A model generated the notes under the pieces. That model searched no databases. It worked only from the letters and a program-made list of their open reading frames with translations, and was not told where the DNA came from. A DNA stretch of 64,000 nt from Cryobacterium psychrophilum (GTDB lineage Bacteria > Actinomycetota > Actinomycetes > Actinomycetales > Microbacteriaceae): the NCBI RefSeq assembly GCF_004365915.1, contig NZ_SODI01000001.1, forward strand, positions 3,348,001 to 3,412,000, given 5' to 3'. Positions 43,690 to 52,910 of the stretch are shown piece after piece. Numbering within the stretch: the stretch's first letter is position 1; each line of letters begins with the position of its first letter. Both the position numbers and the translations under genes were made by a program.

Positions 43690-45062
43690 ACCCCACCGAA
43701 CCAGTCGTATTGGCAGAAGCATCTGTAATCGCCGGACTGGATCACTGGCGTACGCTGCCGATCAAGCAGCAGCCCAGTTGGCCCGATGCCGATGCAGTCG
43801 CCGCGGCTTCCGCCGAACTTGCGACCCAGCCCCCCTTGGTCTTTGCCGGCGAGGTGGACATCCTCCGCGATCGTCTTGCCGAGGCCGCCTCCGGACAGGC
43901 TTTCCTGCTGCAGGGCGGTGACTGCGCCGAGACCTTCAGCGGTGCAACGGCCGACCAGATTCGCAATCGGGTCAAGACAGTGCTCCAGATGGCCGTCGTG
44001 CTCACCTATGGTGCGTCGATGCCGGTCATCAAGATGGGCCGCATGGCCGGCCAGTTTGCCAAGCCGCGCTCCAGCGACTTCGAAACTCGCGGCGACGTGA
44101 CGCTTCCCGCCTACCGCGGCGACATTGTCAACGGCTATGACTTCACGCCCGAATCGCGCGAAGCCGATCCGGCACGACTCGTCAAGGGCTACCACACCGC
44201 CGCTTCGACCCTGAACCTGATTCGCGCCTTCACGCAGGGCGGATTCGCCGACCTGCGCCAGGTGCACAGCTGGAACCAGGGCTTCGCCGCGAACCCCGCC
44301 AACCAGCGCTACGAGAAGCTCGCCAAGGAGATCGACCGGGCCATCAAGTTCATGACCGCGTGCGGCGCTGATTTCGAGGCGCTCAAGCGTACCGAGTTCT
44401 ACACCAGCCACGAGGGTTTGCTCATGGACTATGAACGCCCGATGACGCGCATCGACTCGCGCACCGGAACGCCGTTCAATACCTCGGCGCACTTCATCTG
44501 GATCGGTGAGCGCACCAGGGACCTGGATAGCGCACACGTCGACTTCCTGTCACGGGTGCGGAACCCCATTGGCGTCAAGCTCGGCCCGAGCACCTCGGCC
44601 GACGACATGCTGCGTCTCATCAACAAGCTGGACCCGAACCGCGAGCCCGGACGCCTGACCTTCATCACGCGCATGGGTGCCGGTAAGATCCGCGATGCCC
44701 TCCCGCCGCTGCTGGAGGCCGTCAAGGCGAGCGACGCAAGGCCGCTGTGGGTCACCGACCCGATGCACGGCAACGGCGTCACCACCCCGACCGGTTACAA
44801 GACTCGTCGTTTTGACGACGTCGTCGACGAGGTTAAGGGCTTCTTTGAGGCTCACCGCGCCGTCGGAACGCACCCGGGAGGCATCCACGTCGAACTCACG
44901 GGCGACGATGTCACGGAGTGCCTCGGCGGCTCGGAGCACATCGATGAGGCCGCCCTCTCGACGCGTTACGAGTCGCTCTGCGACCCTCGCCTTAACCACA
45001 TGCAGTCCCTCGAGCTGGCCTTCCTGGTGGCCGAAGAGCTCGGGAATCCGCCGCGCGTGTAG
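43683..45062 (+). CDS. aroG: Class II 3-deoxy-7-phosphoheptulonate (DAHP) synthase
   Basis: The first enzyme of the shikimate pathway, joining PEP and erythrose 4-phosphate. The 459-residue chain is the class II (plant-like) form found in actinobacteria: LPIKQQPSWPD at the N-terminus, LLQGGDCAETFSG, KMGRMAGQFAKPRS, WIGERTRDLD and WVTDPMHGNG. GTG start with AGGAAA eight bases upstream. It supplies the aroB-aroE-aroK-aroC enzymes encoded 22 kb upstream. A strong terminator follows. Confidence 0.97.
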   Translation: MVDPTEPVVLAEASVIAGLDHWRTLPIKQQPSWPDADAVAAASAELATQPPLVFAGEVDILRDRLAEAASGQAFLLQGGDCAETFSGATADQIRNRVKTVLQMAVVLTYGASMPVIKMGRMAGQFAKPRSSDFETRGDVTLPAYRGDIVNGYDFTPESREADPARLVKGYHTAASTLNLIRAFTQGGFADLRQVHSWNQGFAANPANQRYEKLAKEIDRAIKFMTACGADFEALKRTEFYTSHEGLLMDYERPMTRIDSRTGTPFNTSAHFIWIGERTRDLDSAHVDFLSRVRNPIGVKLGPSTSADDMLRLINKLDPNREPGRLTFITRMGAGKIRDALPPLLEAVKASDARPLWVTDPMHGNGVTTPTGYKTRRFDDVVDEVKGFFEAHRAVGTHPGGIHVELTGDDVTECLGGSEHIDEAALSTRYESLCDPRLNHMQSLELAFLVAEELGNPPRV

Positions 45063-45076
45063 TTCATGAAACGGTG

Positions 45077-45115
45077 AAGGCCGGATCAACGCGAAAGCGT
45101 TGGTCCGGCCTTTTT
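45077..45115 (+). terminator. Rho-independent terminator of aroG
   Basis: AAGGCCGGATCAACGC, a GAAA tetraloop, and GCGTTGGTCCGGCCTT form a 16-bp stem with one G-U pair, followed by TTTTT. It sits between the convergent aroG and kinase genes. Confidence 0.95.
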
Positions 45116-45163
45116 GCGCAGATTGGCTCGGGAGTTGAGGCAGTCCGACCGTGGAAGGACCAA

Positions 45164-47125
45164 CTAAGCTGAGAAGTTGACCTTCACGTTACTGTTGCGG
45201 GGAACCGACGTGCCCGAACCCGGTGTGACCTTGGTCACCGTGAACAGCCCGGGAGCAGCGTCGGCGAAGATGTTGTAGTCCAGCTTCAGTCCGGCATCAC
45301 TGAGGATCTGCTTCGCCTCTGACCACGGTTTTCCGACAACGTCGGGAACCTGCACGGGCTCCGGCCCGCGGGACACGGTCAGGATGATGGTCGCCCCGGC
45401 CCGCACCGGAGCCTCGGGTCCCGTGGTGGAGACCACCTTGCCCTCGGCGATGCTGTCGCTGTAGGTCTGTTCACCGGAGATCGCGAGGAGTTCCTTGTCC
45501 GCGAGTGCCTGCGTGGCAGCGGCGACCGAGGACCCGACCACATCGGGAATGGCCCCGAGCGACACGACCAGATTCACCTTGAGGCCCTGGAAGTAGTCGC
45601 CGCCCTCCGAGACGTCGCCGTCGTCGCTCGCGCGGCTAGCCGAAATGACCGTGTCAGCCTCCGCCGACGTGCTGAAGATCGAATCCACGCTGCCAACCTC
45701 GGCCAGCAGAGTCGTGATCTGTGCTGACGCGTCCTCCTGGCTCAGGCCGGCCAACGGAGGAAGCGTGATGGGTTGCAGGCCGAGGGAGACGACGACGTTG
45801 ACCGTGCTGTCCTTGGAGACCCGCGTTCCGTCCTTGGGCTTCGTTCCAATCACGACGCCCTCTGGCACATCGGCACTGTACACGGAACTCTCGTTCGATT
45901 TCAGGCCGACGCTGTCGATTCGTGCAGCGGCGTCGGAAGGAGACAGGGTCGAGACGGTCGGCACCGCAATGTCGGAACCGGGGCCGGAGCCGAAGTACCA
46001 TCCGGTACTCCCGAGTGCCGTTGCGATGAGGAGCACGAGCGCGAAGAGCCAAAAACCACGGTTCTTTCGGCGGCGAGCCTTCGTGGCGAGGGCGGTGCTG
46101 TTGTCGGGGGACTGGGGGATGACGCCGGCAGCGGTCATGGGGCCCAGTACGCTCGTCGCCGATGTGCCGTCGTGAAGAGCAGCCGTCAGGAGCTTGGTCT
46201 CCGCGTTGGCGGCCGCATTCGTGATGCCGGGGACCATCATCGTTGGCTGGAGGGCAGTGGGCTGCTGACCGGGGGAGCCGGCACCGGGGTGGCCGCGGCC
46301 GTCCAGGAGCTGATCGAGCATGACGCGCGCGTCCCTGGGGCGTTGCTCCGGGTCCCGGGCAGTGGCCCACTGCACGAGTTCGTCCAGTTCACGCGGGGTC
46401 GACGTCACCTTGCTGCTGGGCATCGGTACCGTGTCGTTGGCATGCTGGTACGCGATTTGCATCGGTGCCTCGCCCACATACGGCTGCTCACCCGTGAGCA
46501 TCTCAAAGGTCATGATGCCGAGGGCATAGATGTCGCTGCGGGCGTCGGCAATGCCCCGGGTGACGAGTTCGGGGGAGAGATACGCAATGGTCCCGAGAAG
46601 CGCCTGGCCCGTGGCCGTGTTGTTGTTGACCGCTCGCGCGAGGCCGAAGTCGCTGATCTTGATGCGGCCGTCATCGGCGAGCAGCACATTCTCCGGCTTG
46701 ACGTCGCGGTGAACGATGCCGGCCTTGTGTGCGGCTGCAAGCCCGCTGAGCACGGCCTCCAGAATGTCCACGGTCTGCTCGGGGGTGAGCTTGCCGTAGT
46801 CCTTGAGCAGGTCACGCAGGGTGATCCCCGGCAGGTACTCCATGACGAGGTAGGCCGTGTCAGCGTCCTGGCCCTGATCGAAGACGTTGACGACGTTGGG
46901 GTGCGCCAGACGGGCGGCGGAGCGGGCTTCCTGGATGAACCGGCTCTTGAAAGCGTTGTCGTCGGCCAGGTGGCCGTGCATGATCTTGATCGCCACTCGA
47001 CGTTCGAGACGCAGGTCGGTGGCCAGATATACCGTGGCCATACCGCCTCGAGCGATTCTGGAGCGCACCTGATATCGACCATCTATCAGACGGCCGATCA
47101 TCTGGTCGGTCGGGGTTTCACTCAC
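45164..47125 (-). CDS. PASTA-domain serine/threonine protein kinase (PknL-like)
   Basis: A 653-residue membrane kinase. The cytoplasmic domain has Gly-rich IARGGMATVYLA, catalytic Lys47 (AIKIM), HRD 139-141 and DFG 159-161, all intact. A juxtamembrane linker and one membrane helix follow (near residue 355-375), then about four extracellular PASTA repeats, which bind peptidoglycan or lipid II. The neighbourhood aroG-kinase-Rv2175c-like gene-prenyl synthase-dcw identifies it as the PknL-position kinase of mycobacteria. It is convergent with aroG. Confidence 0.92.
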   Translation of the reverse strand: MSETPTDQMIGRLIDGRYQVRSRIARGGMATVYLATDLRLERRVAIKIMHGHLADDNAFKSRFIQEARSAARLAHPNVVNVFDQGQDADTAYLVMEYLPGITLRDLLKDYGKLTPEQTVDILEAVLSGLAAAHKAGIVHRDVKPENVLLADDGRIKISDFGLARAVNNNTATGQALLGTIAYLSPELVTRGIADARSDIYALGIMTFEMLTGEQPYVGEAPMQIAYQHANDTVPMPSSKVTSTPRELDELVQWATARDPEQRPRDARVMLDQLLDGRGHPGAGSPGQQPTALQPTMMVPGITNAAANAETKLLTAALHDGTSATSVLGPMTAAGVIPQSPDNSTALATKARRRKNRGFWLFALVLLIATALGSTGWYFGSGPGSDIAVPTVSTLSPSDAAARIDSVGLKSNESSVYSADVPEGVVIGTKPKDGTRVSKDSTVNVVVSLGLQPITLPPLAGLSQEDASAQITTLLAEVGSVDSIFSTSAEADTVISASRASDDGDVSEGGDYFQGLKVNLVVSLGAIPDVVGSSVAAATQALADKELLAISGEQTYSDSIAEGKVVSTTGPEAPVRAGATIILTVSRGPEPVQVPDVVGKPWSEAKQILSDAGLKLDYNIFADAAPGLFTVTKVTPGSGTSVPRNSNVKVNFSA

Positions 47126-47179
47126 TAGTCGAGTCTAGAGAAGCTCAGGGCCATGAGCCTGCTAGAACGCCGCGCGCCG

Positions 47180-48424
47180 CTAGCCCAGTTGGTTGAGCCA
47201 GGCGCGGGCCGACGTTTCCCACTTGCCGTAATGTTCGGGAAAAGCAGAAATCTGCACGGCCTGGGCCGCCTGCGTGACCGTCATCGATTCCCAGCCCGCG
47301 ATCTCGAGCAGGCCGCGGGTAACCCCGGAATTCGGGTTAGTGCTGCCGCCAAAGAAGGCGAGCGTGGCACGCTTCGGGTTCATGGTCTGTTCCGGGGAAC
47401 CCCAGCCGACGCTCGGGCGCTGCTGGAACAGACCGAGCGAATCCCGGTCACCGTAGTCGATATTACGCAGACCTGACTCCTGCGCTGCCGCGGCGAGAGC
47501 GATGACGAGGCCGTAGTCGGAGACTCCAATGGATCGGCCCACCGCCACGATCGTTGCCGCGTTGGTCCGCATTTCAGCGGTCAGGGGCGTGACATGGGTC
47601 GCGTCGGGGAGCGCGGAGAACTGAGAGGGAATTGCGAGTACCTGGCCCGGGTAGATCATGCTTGACCAACCGAGGCCGTTGGCATCCAGAACGGCCTGAA
47701 CGCTGACGCCAGCCGCCGCAGCGACGCCGCTGATCGTGTCACCCGTCTGGATCGTGTGATTGGATGCCCTCATCGGTGCCGTGACGGGGGTCATGGGGGT
47801 GATGAAGGCTGCCTGTACCATCTGGGCGGCGGGCGCGGCCCCGGTCGGCAACGCGACGGCCTGACCGGGGTAGATGATGCTGCTGCGCTTCAAGCCGTTC
47901 GCGCTCAGTACCGCGTCGGTGCTGAGTCCGTGCGCGGCTGCGATGCCGCCGATCGTGTCGCCGCTCACCACGGTGTACGACGAGGACGAGACCGAGTGCG
48001 CGGTGGGCGCCGGCGCTGCGGCGGCCGTGAGATTGAGGACCTGGCCGGGAAAGATCAGGGCTGCCGAATCGAGGCCGTTGAGTGAGAGCACGCTTGATGT
48101 CGACAGACCGAATCGCGCCGCAATGCCGCTCACGGTGTCGCCCTGCGCGACGGAGTACTGGGCCGGTGCGGCCTCGATTGCGCTCTTTGCGACCGTCGCT
48201 GTTCGGGTTGTGCTCTCAACGAGTTTTGGGTTCAGCGGCTTCTTCGCCACGGCGGCCTGGGCCGGTGCGGCCAGATTCAGGCTGATGGCCAGCGTTCCGA
48301 CGATCACGATCGGAACGGTCACGAGCGGGCTGCGCCCTCTCCGCTCGCCGGATTTTGTGCGGCGGTCGCGCGGGGTTTCTCCTGCAGCGACCGCGTCAAC
48401 GATTGTGCTCAGATCGCTCGACAT
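47180..48424 (-). CDS. Secreted LysM wall-binding protein with lytic-transglycosylase-like end
   Basis: A 414-residue secreted protein. It has a basic N-terminus, a membrane/signal helix (PLVTVPIVIVGTLAISLNLA) with an AQA-A cleavage site, three LysM repeats (YSVAQGDTVSGIAARFGLS, YTVVSGDTIGGIAAAHGLS and TIQTGDTISGVAAAAGVS), and a C-terminal domain with AAAQESGLRN, DRDSLGLFQQRPSVGWG, a lysozyme-like pattern common in actinobacteria. It probably binds and perhaps cuts peptidoglycan. ATG at 48424 has GAGGAG five bases upstream; an upstream in-frame ATG at 48493 is less likely. It is downstream-adjacent to the PASTA kinase and may be controlled with it. Confidence 0.83.
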   Translation of the reverse strand: MSSDLSTIVDAVAAGETPRDRRTKSGERRGRSPLVTVPIVIVGTLAISLNLAAPAQAAVAKKPLNPKLVESTTRTATVAKSAIEAAPAQYSVAQGDTVSGIAARFGLSTSSVLSLNGLDSAALIFPGQVLNLTAAAAPAPTAHSVSSSSYTVVSGDTIGGIAAAHGLSTDAVLSANGLKRSSIIYPGQAVALPTGAAPAAQMVQAAFITPMTPVTAPMRASNHTIQTGDTISGVAAAAGVSVQAVLDANGLGWSSMIYPGQVLAIPSQFSALPDATHVTPLTAEMRTNAATIVAVGRSIGVSDYGLVIALAAAAQESGLRNIDYGDRDSLGLFQQRPSVGWGSPEQTMNPKRATLAFFGGSTNPNSGVTRGLLEIAGWESMTVTQAAQAVQISAFPEHYGKWETSARAWLNQLG

Positions 48425-48580
48425 GGAACTCCTCTTTCGTAAAATACCCCAGCCCCCGGAGTTGAGGCTGGCACAAATGACAACTTGAGTCAATCAGTGA
48501 TACAGCAGTAATACCTACCAAATGCGGCATCCGGGTGCAACTCGTTTTGCGAGTGCGCCGAATCATGGCAAACTTAAGCC

Positions 48581-48937
48581 GTGACCGAAGAGTTTTCAGA
48601 GCCCCAGAATTCAGAGCCAGAATGGCTGACCATCCCCGCACTCGTCGAAATGCTCGGAATAACCCAGAGTAGGGTCCGACAGCTGATCGATGACCACTAT
48701 CTTCTCGCCATCCGCCGCGACGGCGTTCTTCAGGTCCCCGCGGAGTTCCTGCGGGATCGAGCTCCGTTGCCTGAACTGCGCGGAACCATCTTCGTGCTCA
48801 ACGACGACGGCTTCACGAATGAGCAGGCGATGAGCTGGCTGCTTGACGTCGACGACAGCCTGGGGGTGGCGCCCATTGCCGCCCTCCGTGCCGGACGCAA
48901 GGCCGAGGTACGTCGCGTCGCCCAGGCTCTCGCCTGA
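48581..48937 (+). CDS. Rv2175c-like DNA-binding protein
   Basis: A 118-residue protein with an N-terminal helix-turn-helix (WLTIPALVEMLGITQSRVRQ) and the Rv2175c C-terminal domain (FVLNDDGFTNEQAMSWLLDV). Rv2175c is a DNA-binding substrate of the kinase PknL in mycobacteria, and here the two genes are separated only by the LysM gene. GTG start. It is divergent from the LysM gene and convergent with the prenyl synthase. Confidence 0.85.
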   Translation: MTEEFSEPQNSEPEWLTIPALVEMLGITQSRVRQLIDDHYLLAIRRDGVLQVPAEFLRDRAPLPELRGTIFVLNDDGFTNEQAMSWLLDVDDSLGVAPIAALRAGRKAEVRRVAQALA

Positions 48938-48958
48938 GCGATCCGCTCCCACCACGGT

Positions 48959-50083
48959 TCAGAAGGCTCGGCGAGCCACCTTGTCTGCGAGGCCGCGGAG
49001 TTGGTTTTTGGCATGACCGCTGATGTTTGCGGTGTCAAGTACGGTGAGGGCTTCGGTCAACCGTTCCGTGATGAGCGCTTCGACGCGTTCGACGGCGCCA
49101 CTGTGCGTGATGGATTGCTGCAACGTTGCGATTCGCGTGGCGTCGAGGGCCGGGTCGCCGAGCTGCTCGTCGAGCACGCGTCGCGCCTGGGCTGAAAGTG
49201 TCTGGCGGGCGAGTGCAATCAAGACCGTGCGCTTGCCCTCCCGAAGGTCATCTCCGCTCGGCTTGCCCGTCACGGAGGCATCACCGAAGACTCCGAGCAG
49301 GTCGTCCCTCAGCTGGTAGGCGATGCCGAGCGGCAGCCCGAACGCCCGCAGAGACGCGAGCTGTTCGGCACTGCCGCCGGCGAGCGCTGCTCCAATCACG
49401 AGCGGGGCGAGCACGCTGTACCGCGCCGATTTGAACTCGATCACCCGCATCGCCCGGTCGCAGAGTTCAGATTCAGGCGCGGTATGCCACGCGCGTTCTT
49501 CCAGAATGTCGAGGTATTGACCGGCGGTTACCTCGGTGCGCATGAGATTGAACTCAGATCGAGCGGCCAGGGCCGCCTCGCGGTCCGGTAAGGCGGCGAG
49601 CCCCTCGTCGAGCAGCTCGTCGCTCCAGCCCAGGAGGAGGTCGCCGAGCAGTATCGCCGAGTCACGGCCGAATTCCGTCGAACTGCCCACCCAGCCCTTG
49701 GTGCCGTGCAGCCGTTCAAAGAGTTTGTGAGCGGATGCCGCGCCGCGGCGGGTGTCCGAGTTGTCGATGATGTCGTCGTGCACGAGCGCCGCCGCATGGA
49801 ACACCTCCAGTGCCGATGCGGCGCCAGTGATGGGTGAAAGATCGTCGACTCCTGGGCCGTTCCACGCAGCCGGCGCGGACGTCGCCGCGCCGGCACGCAC
49901 GCTCTGCCAGCCCCAGTAGCAAAAAAGCGCTCTGAAGCGCTTGCCACCGCTGAGAAATTGCCGAGAAAAGGCCACAAGAGGCACAAGGTCGGGGCTGATC
50001 AGGGCCACAATTGGATCACGGGTACTGAGGAACTCGTTGATGCGGGATTGAACGAGATCGACTACATGAGTGCTTTCAGTCAC
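48959..50083 (-). CDS. Polyprenyl diphosphate synthase
   Basis: A 374-residue trans-prenyltransferase that elongates isoprenyl diphosphates. The first Asp-rich motif is HDDIIDNSDTRRG, with GGKRFRALFCYWGW before it, and the second is QLRDDLLGVFGD. It occupies the IdsA2/GrcC position between the Rv2175c-like gene and mraZ. The product length (menaquinone chain, carotenoid or lipid carrier precursor) cannot be read from sequence. Confidence 0.92.
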   Translation of the reverse strand: MTESTHVVDLVQSRINEFLSTRDPIVALISPDLVPLVAFSRQFLSGGKRFRALFCYWGWQSVRAGAATSAPAAWNGPGVDDLSPITGAASALEVFHAAALVHDDIIDNSDTRRGAASAHKLFERLHGTKGWVGSSTEFGRDSAILLGDLLLGWSDELLDEGLAALPDREAALAARSEFNLMRTEVTAGQYLDILEERAWHTAPESELCDRAMRVIEFKSARYSVLAPLVIGAALAGGSAEQLASLRAFGLPLGIAYQLRDDLLGVFGDASVTGKPSGDDLREGKRTVLIALARQTLSAQARRVLDEQLGDPALDATRIATLQQSITHSGAVERVEALITERLTEALTVLDTANISGHAKNQLRGLADKVARRAF

Positions 50084-50158
50084 CCGCCTAGCCTAGTCAA
50101 CCTGACGGGACTAGAATTAGGACTCAACCCGCTCGATCCCGAAATTGGAGGGAATGAG

Positions 50159-50545
50159 ATGCCGCTTTCTGAACAAGAGCAGCGACTCCTTGAAGAGATG
50201 GAGCGCAGCCTCTATCACAACGATGCAGATTTTGTCGCAAGCGTCGGCGTATCGCGCCTCCGCCCCAACTACCGCTCGATCGCCGTTGGCGTGCTTCTTG
50301 CCGTTCTGGGCATTGTCGCCCTGATCGCGGGCGTGGCCCTCCAGCTCTTGTGGCTTGGCATTGTCGGGTTCGTCGTGATGTTCACGGGGGTGCTGCTCGC
50401 GCTGTCGCCAGGCAAGTCCATGAAAGGCATGAAGGGCATGCCGTCGTCGGGCTCTTCAGGCCGTGGTCCGGCTCAGGGTCGCACTGATCAGGGCTTCATG
50501 AATCGCCTGAACGAGCGCTGGGACCGTCGCCAAGACGGACAATAG
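50159..50545 (+). CDS. DUF3040 membrane protein
   Basis: A 128-residue protein starting MPLSEQEQRLLEEMERSLY, the signature of DUF3040, with two adjacent membrane helices (about residues 38-80) and a Lys/Gly-rich then basic tail ending in RLNERWDRRQDGQ. It is found just upstream of mraZ in many actinobacteria, role unknown. The ATG at 50159 has GGAGGGA five bases upstream; the frame is open to 49958, but that part overlaps the divergent prenyl synthase start. Confidence 0.88.
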   Translation: MPLSEQEQRLLEEMERSLYHNDADFVASVGVSRLRPNYRSIAVGVLLAVLGIVALIAGVALQLLWLGIVGFVVMFTGVLLALSPGKSMKGMKGMPSSGSSGRGPAQGRTDQGFMNRLNERWDRRQDGQ

Positions 50546-50609
50546 GCACGACGAGCGCGAGCTGCGGCTAGCTCCACTTCGCTCCCTCTCACGCAGGGTT
50601 TTGCCCTGG

Positions 50610-50642
50610 AAAGGACCGATCACCCGATCGGTCCTTTTTTTG
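50610..50642 (+). terminator. Rho-independent terminator after the DUF3040 gene
   Basis: AAAGGACCGATC, ACCC, GATCGGTCCTTT form a 12-bp stem with a T run, isolating mraZ and the dcw cluster from upstream transcription. Confidence 0.93.
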
Positions 50643-50760
50643 TGCCCAAAATCCGCCGAAGTGGTGACAAATCACTCCCTTTCCCTCCACCGCCAAATCC
50701 CTTTTGTTTCATGGCATTTAGCTCAAAAAAAGTCAAAATATTGGGAATATTCCTGATTTA

Positions 50761-50786
50761 GTGGTGGACGGTGGAGTAAAGTGGAG
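50761..50786 (+). promoter_or_regulatory. Triple GTGG repeat, probable MraZ operator
   Basis: GTGGTGGACG, GTGGAGTAAA and GTGGAG start at 50761, 50771 and 50781, exactly ten bases apart, 37-62 bases before the mraZ ATG. MraZ binds short direct repeats spaced one helix turn apart in its own promoter in other bacteria. A palindrome GGAATATTCC lies just upstream at 50744-50753 in an AT-rich promoter region. Confidence 0.65.
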
Positions 50787-50822
50787 CAAGATTTGAATCC
50801 GGCAGGAAAGGAAGGGGGATGC

Positions 50823-51254
50823 ATGTTTCTTGGCACCTATGCCCCCAAACTCGACGAGAAGGGACGCATCATCCTTCCCGCGAAGTTCAGGGACGAGTTG
50901 TCGACGGGTCTGGTCATGACCCGTGGCCAGGAACACTGCATCTACGTCTTCAGCGCCCGCGAGTTCGAGGACCTGCACGACAAGATTCGTCAGGCTCCGG
51001 TCACGAGCAAGCAGGCGCGCGATTACCTGCGCGTCTTTCTCTCCGGAGCCAGCTCCGAAACTCCCGATAAGCAGAATCGGGTCACCATTCCAGCCAATCT
51101 CCGCTCCTATGCGGGGCTCGACCGCGAACTCACCGTTATCGGTGCCGGCAGTCGAGTAGAGATTTGGGACAGCGAGGCCTGGGCCAGTTATCTGGCCGAG
51201 CAGGAAACCTCATACGCCAACACGACGGAGGAGGTGATTCCGGGACTCTTCTAG
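50823..51254 (+). CDS. mraZ: Transcriptional regulator MraZ
   Basis: MraZ is a double-SpoVT/AbrB-fold repressor of the dcw cluster. The ATG at 50823 (GGAAGGGG five bases upstream) gives 143 residues, the standard length, with both repeat motifs: [20 protein letters not shown] and [20 protein letters not shown], and the end EVIPGLF is fairly typical. It is the first gene of the cluster and its probable operator lies just upstream. Confidence 0.96.
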   Translation: MFLGTYAPKLDEKGRIILPAKFRDELSTGLVMTRGQEHCIYVFSAREFEDLHDKIRQAPVTSKQARDYLRVFLSGASSETPDKQNRVTIPANLRSYAGLDRELTVIGAGSRVEIWDSEAWASYLAEQETSYANTTEEVIPGLF

Positions 51255-51351
51255 CCCCTGGCGCCTGACTCCCAGCCGTTCGCCCTGACACACTTCCCCG
51301 GTGCCAGGACAGAATGGATGGGGATCAGGCGGCAGGGACCAGCCCGGCATT

Positions 51352-52302
51352 ATGGCCATAAACGAAATCCACACCCCGGTCCTACTCGAACGCTGTATCG
51401 AGTTGCTGGCCCCGGCCCTCACGCCCCCCGGGTCGGTGCTCGTCGACGCGACCCTCGGCATGGCGGGACACGCCGAGGCATTTCTGCAACGGTTCCCCGA
51501 ACTCACCCTGGTGGGCCTCGACCGCGATCTCGATGCCCTCGCGATTGCACGCGAGCGTCTCGCCCCCTTCGGCGACCGCGTCCACCTCGTACACACCGTG
51601 TATGACGGCATCGGTGACGCCCTCGCGGAACTCAACATGTCAGAAGTCCAGGGGGTGCTATTCGACCTCGGCGTCTCGTCTCTTCAGATCGACCGGGTCG
51701 AGCGAGGCTTCTCCTATTCCAAAGACGCACCGCTCGACATGCGGATGGACAGCACCTCGGAGCTGACCGCCGAGGTCGTCCTCGCCACCTACAGCGAGCC
51801 GGACCTGCGCCGCATCTTCCAGGACTACGGCGAAGAGAAACTCGCTGCCCGGTACGCGAAGGCAATCGTTGCGGCGCGGGACGTGACCCCGTTCATTCGT
51901 TCGTCCCAACTCGTCGATGTGATCACGGCGGCCACGCCGGTCGTCGTACAGAGAATGGGGCACCCGGCCAAGCGGGTCTTCCAAGCGCTTCGCATCGAGG
52001 TCAACCAGGAACTCTCCGTTCTGGAACGGGCGATCCCCGCGGCGCTTGAGGCGATCGCGGTCGGTGGACGAATCGTCGTGATGGCCTACCAGTCCCTCGA
52101 AGACCGCATCGTGAAGCGGGCACTTGCCGGAGCCTCCGGATCGACCGCGCCGGCCGGGCTTCCGGTGGAGCTTCCCGAACACCGACCCGTCTTCAAACTT
52201 CTCGTCCGCGGCGCTGAACTCGCGTCTGAAGACGAAAAAGCGGAAAATCCGCGAGCAACACCCGTGCGGCTGCGCGCTGCTGAGCGTTTGAGGAGGGCCT
52301 GA
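51352..52302 (+). CDS. rsmH: 16S rRNA m4C1402 methyltransferase RsmH
   Basis: RsmH (MraW) methylates the N4 of C1402 in 16S rRNA using SAM. The protein shows [27 protein letters not shown] (SAM binding), [26 protein letters not shown] and the C-terminal [13 protein letters not shown] and [13 protein letters not shown]. The ATG at 51352 gives 316 residues and a normal N-terminus ([10 protein letters not shown]); a GTG at 51301 would add 17 residues. Neither has a strong ribosome site. Its TGA overlaps the ftsL-like ATG (TGATG). Confidence 0.95.
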   Translation: MAINEIHTPVLLERCIELLAPALTPPGSVLVDATLGMAGHAEAFLQRFPELTLVGLDRDLDALAIARERLAPFGDRVHLVHTVYDGIGDALAELNMSEVQGVLFDLGVSSLQIDRVERGFSYSKDAPLDMRMDSTSELTAEVVLATYSEPDLRRIFQDYGEEKLAARYAKAIVAARDVTPFIRSSQLVDVITAATPVVVQRMGHPAKRVFQALRIEVNQELSVLERAIPAALEAIAVGGRIVVMAYQSLEDRIVKRALAGASGSTAPAGLPVELPEHRPVFKLLVRGAELASEDEKAENPRATPVRLRAAERLRRA

Positions 52303-52886
52303 TGAGCGACAATCTTGCACGAGTGCCACAGGCGGGTACCCCGGAGCGTTCGACAGAGCTCACCGGGGATCATCGCCGGTTTCAGATTGTCTCTCCCGCC
52401 TCGCGCCACCGTTCGCGCCCGCGCATCGTCTACGCACTCACGGCCATCGCCGGGGTCAGCGCCATCATCGTCGCGCAGCTTCTGCTGAGCGTTGGTATCT
52501 CCCAGGGCGCATACGAGATCTCCTCGCTGCAGGCCAGCCAGGCCGAGCTGGGTCGAACCGAGGCCAGCGTGAACGAGGACCTCGCGAGTGTCTCGTCGCC
52601 GCAGAGTCTCGCGGCCAATGCCGCTGCCCTCGGCATGGTCAGTAACTCCAACCCGGTGTACCTGAGGCTCTCCGACGGGGCAGTGCTCGGGGCTCCCAGC
52701 TCCGCCTCGGGTTCACACGCGGGTGCGGCGAGCCTCGTTCCAAACTCCCTGCTCGGAGATAACATCGTGCTCAGCCAGCTGTCCGCAGGCGCAGCCGGAG
52801 CCGACGTGGCCGGTGCGGTGTCTGCCGTTGCCGTGACCAGTGCACCCGTGGTTCCAGCGGGTCTGCCATCGCCGACGACCCGCTAG
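52302..52886 (+). CDS. ftsL: FtsL-like septum formation protein
   Basis: A 194-residue single-pass membrane protein between rsmH and ftsI, the ftsL position. It has a cytoplasmic N-terminus of about 40 residues, one membrane helix (RIVYALTAIAGVSAIIVAQL), then a short coiled-coil (EISSLQASQAELGRTEASVN) and a Ser/Ala/Val-rich extracellular tail. FtsL with DivIC/FtsB activates FtsWI. The match is by position and shape, since FtsL sequences diverge. AGGAGGG lies five bases before the start. Confidence 0.75.
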   Translation: MSDNLARVPQAGTPERSTELTGDHRRFQIVSPASRHRSRPRIVYALTAIAGVSAIIVAQLLLSVGISQGAYEISSLQASQAELGRTEASVNEDLASVSSPQSLAANAAALGMVSNSNPVYLRLSDGAVLGAPSSASGSHAGAASLVPNSLLGDNIVLSQLSAGAAGADVAGAVSAVAVTSAPVVPAGLPSPTTR

Positions 52887-52910
52887 CGCGGCTCAGGTAA
52901 GGATTTGACC

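Noticed and set aside
48425..48580. A c-di-AMP (ydaO-type) riboswitch in front of the LysM gene
   Set aside because: Such riboswitches precede actinobacterial wall hydrolases, but the conserved blocks are absent and the gap is short and shared with a divergent gene.
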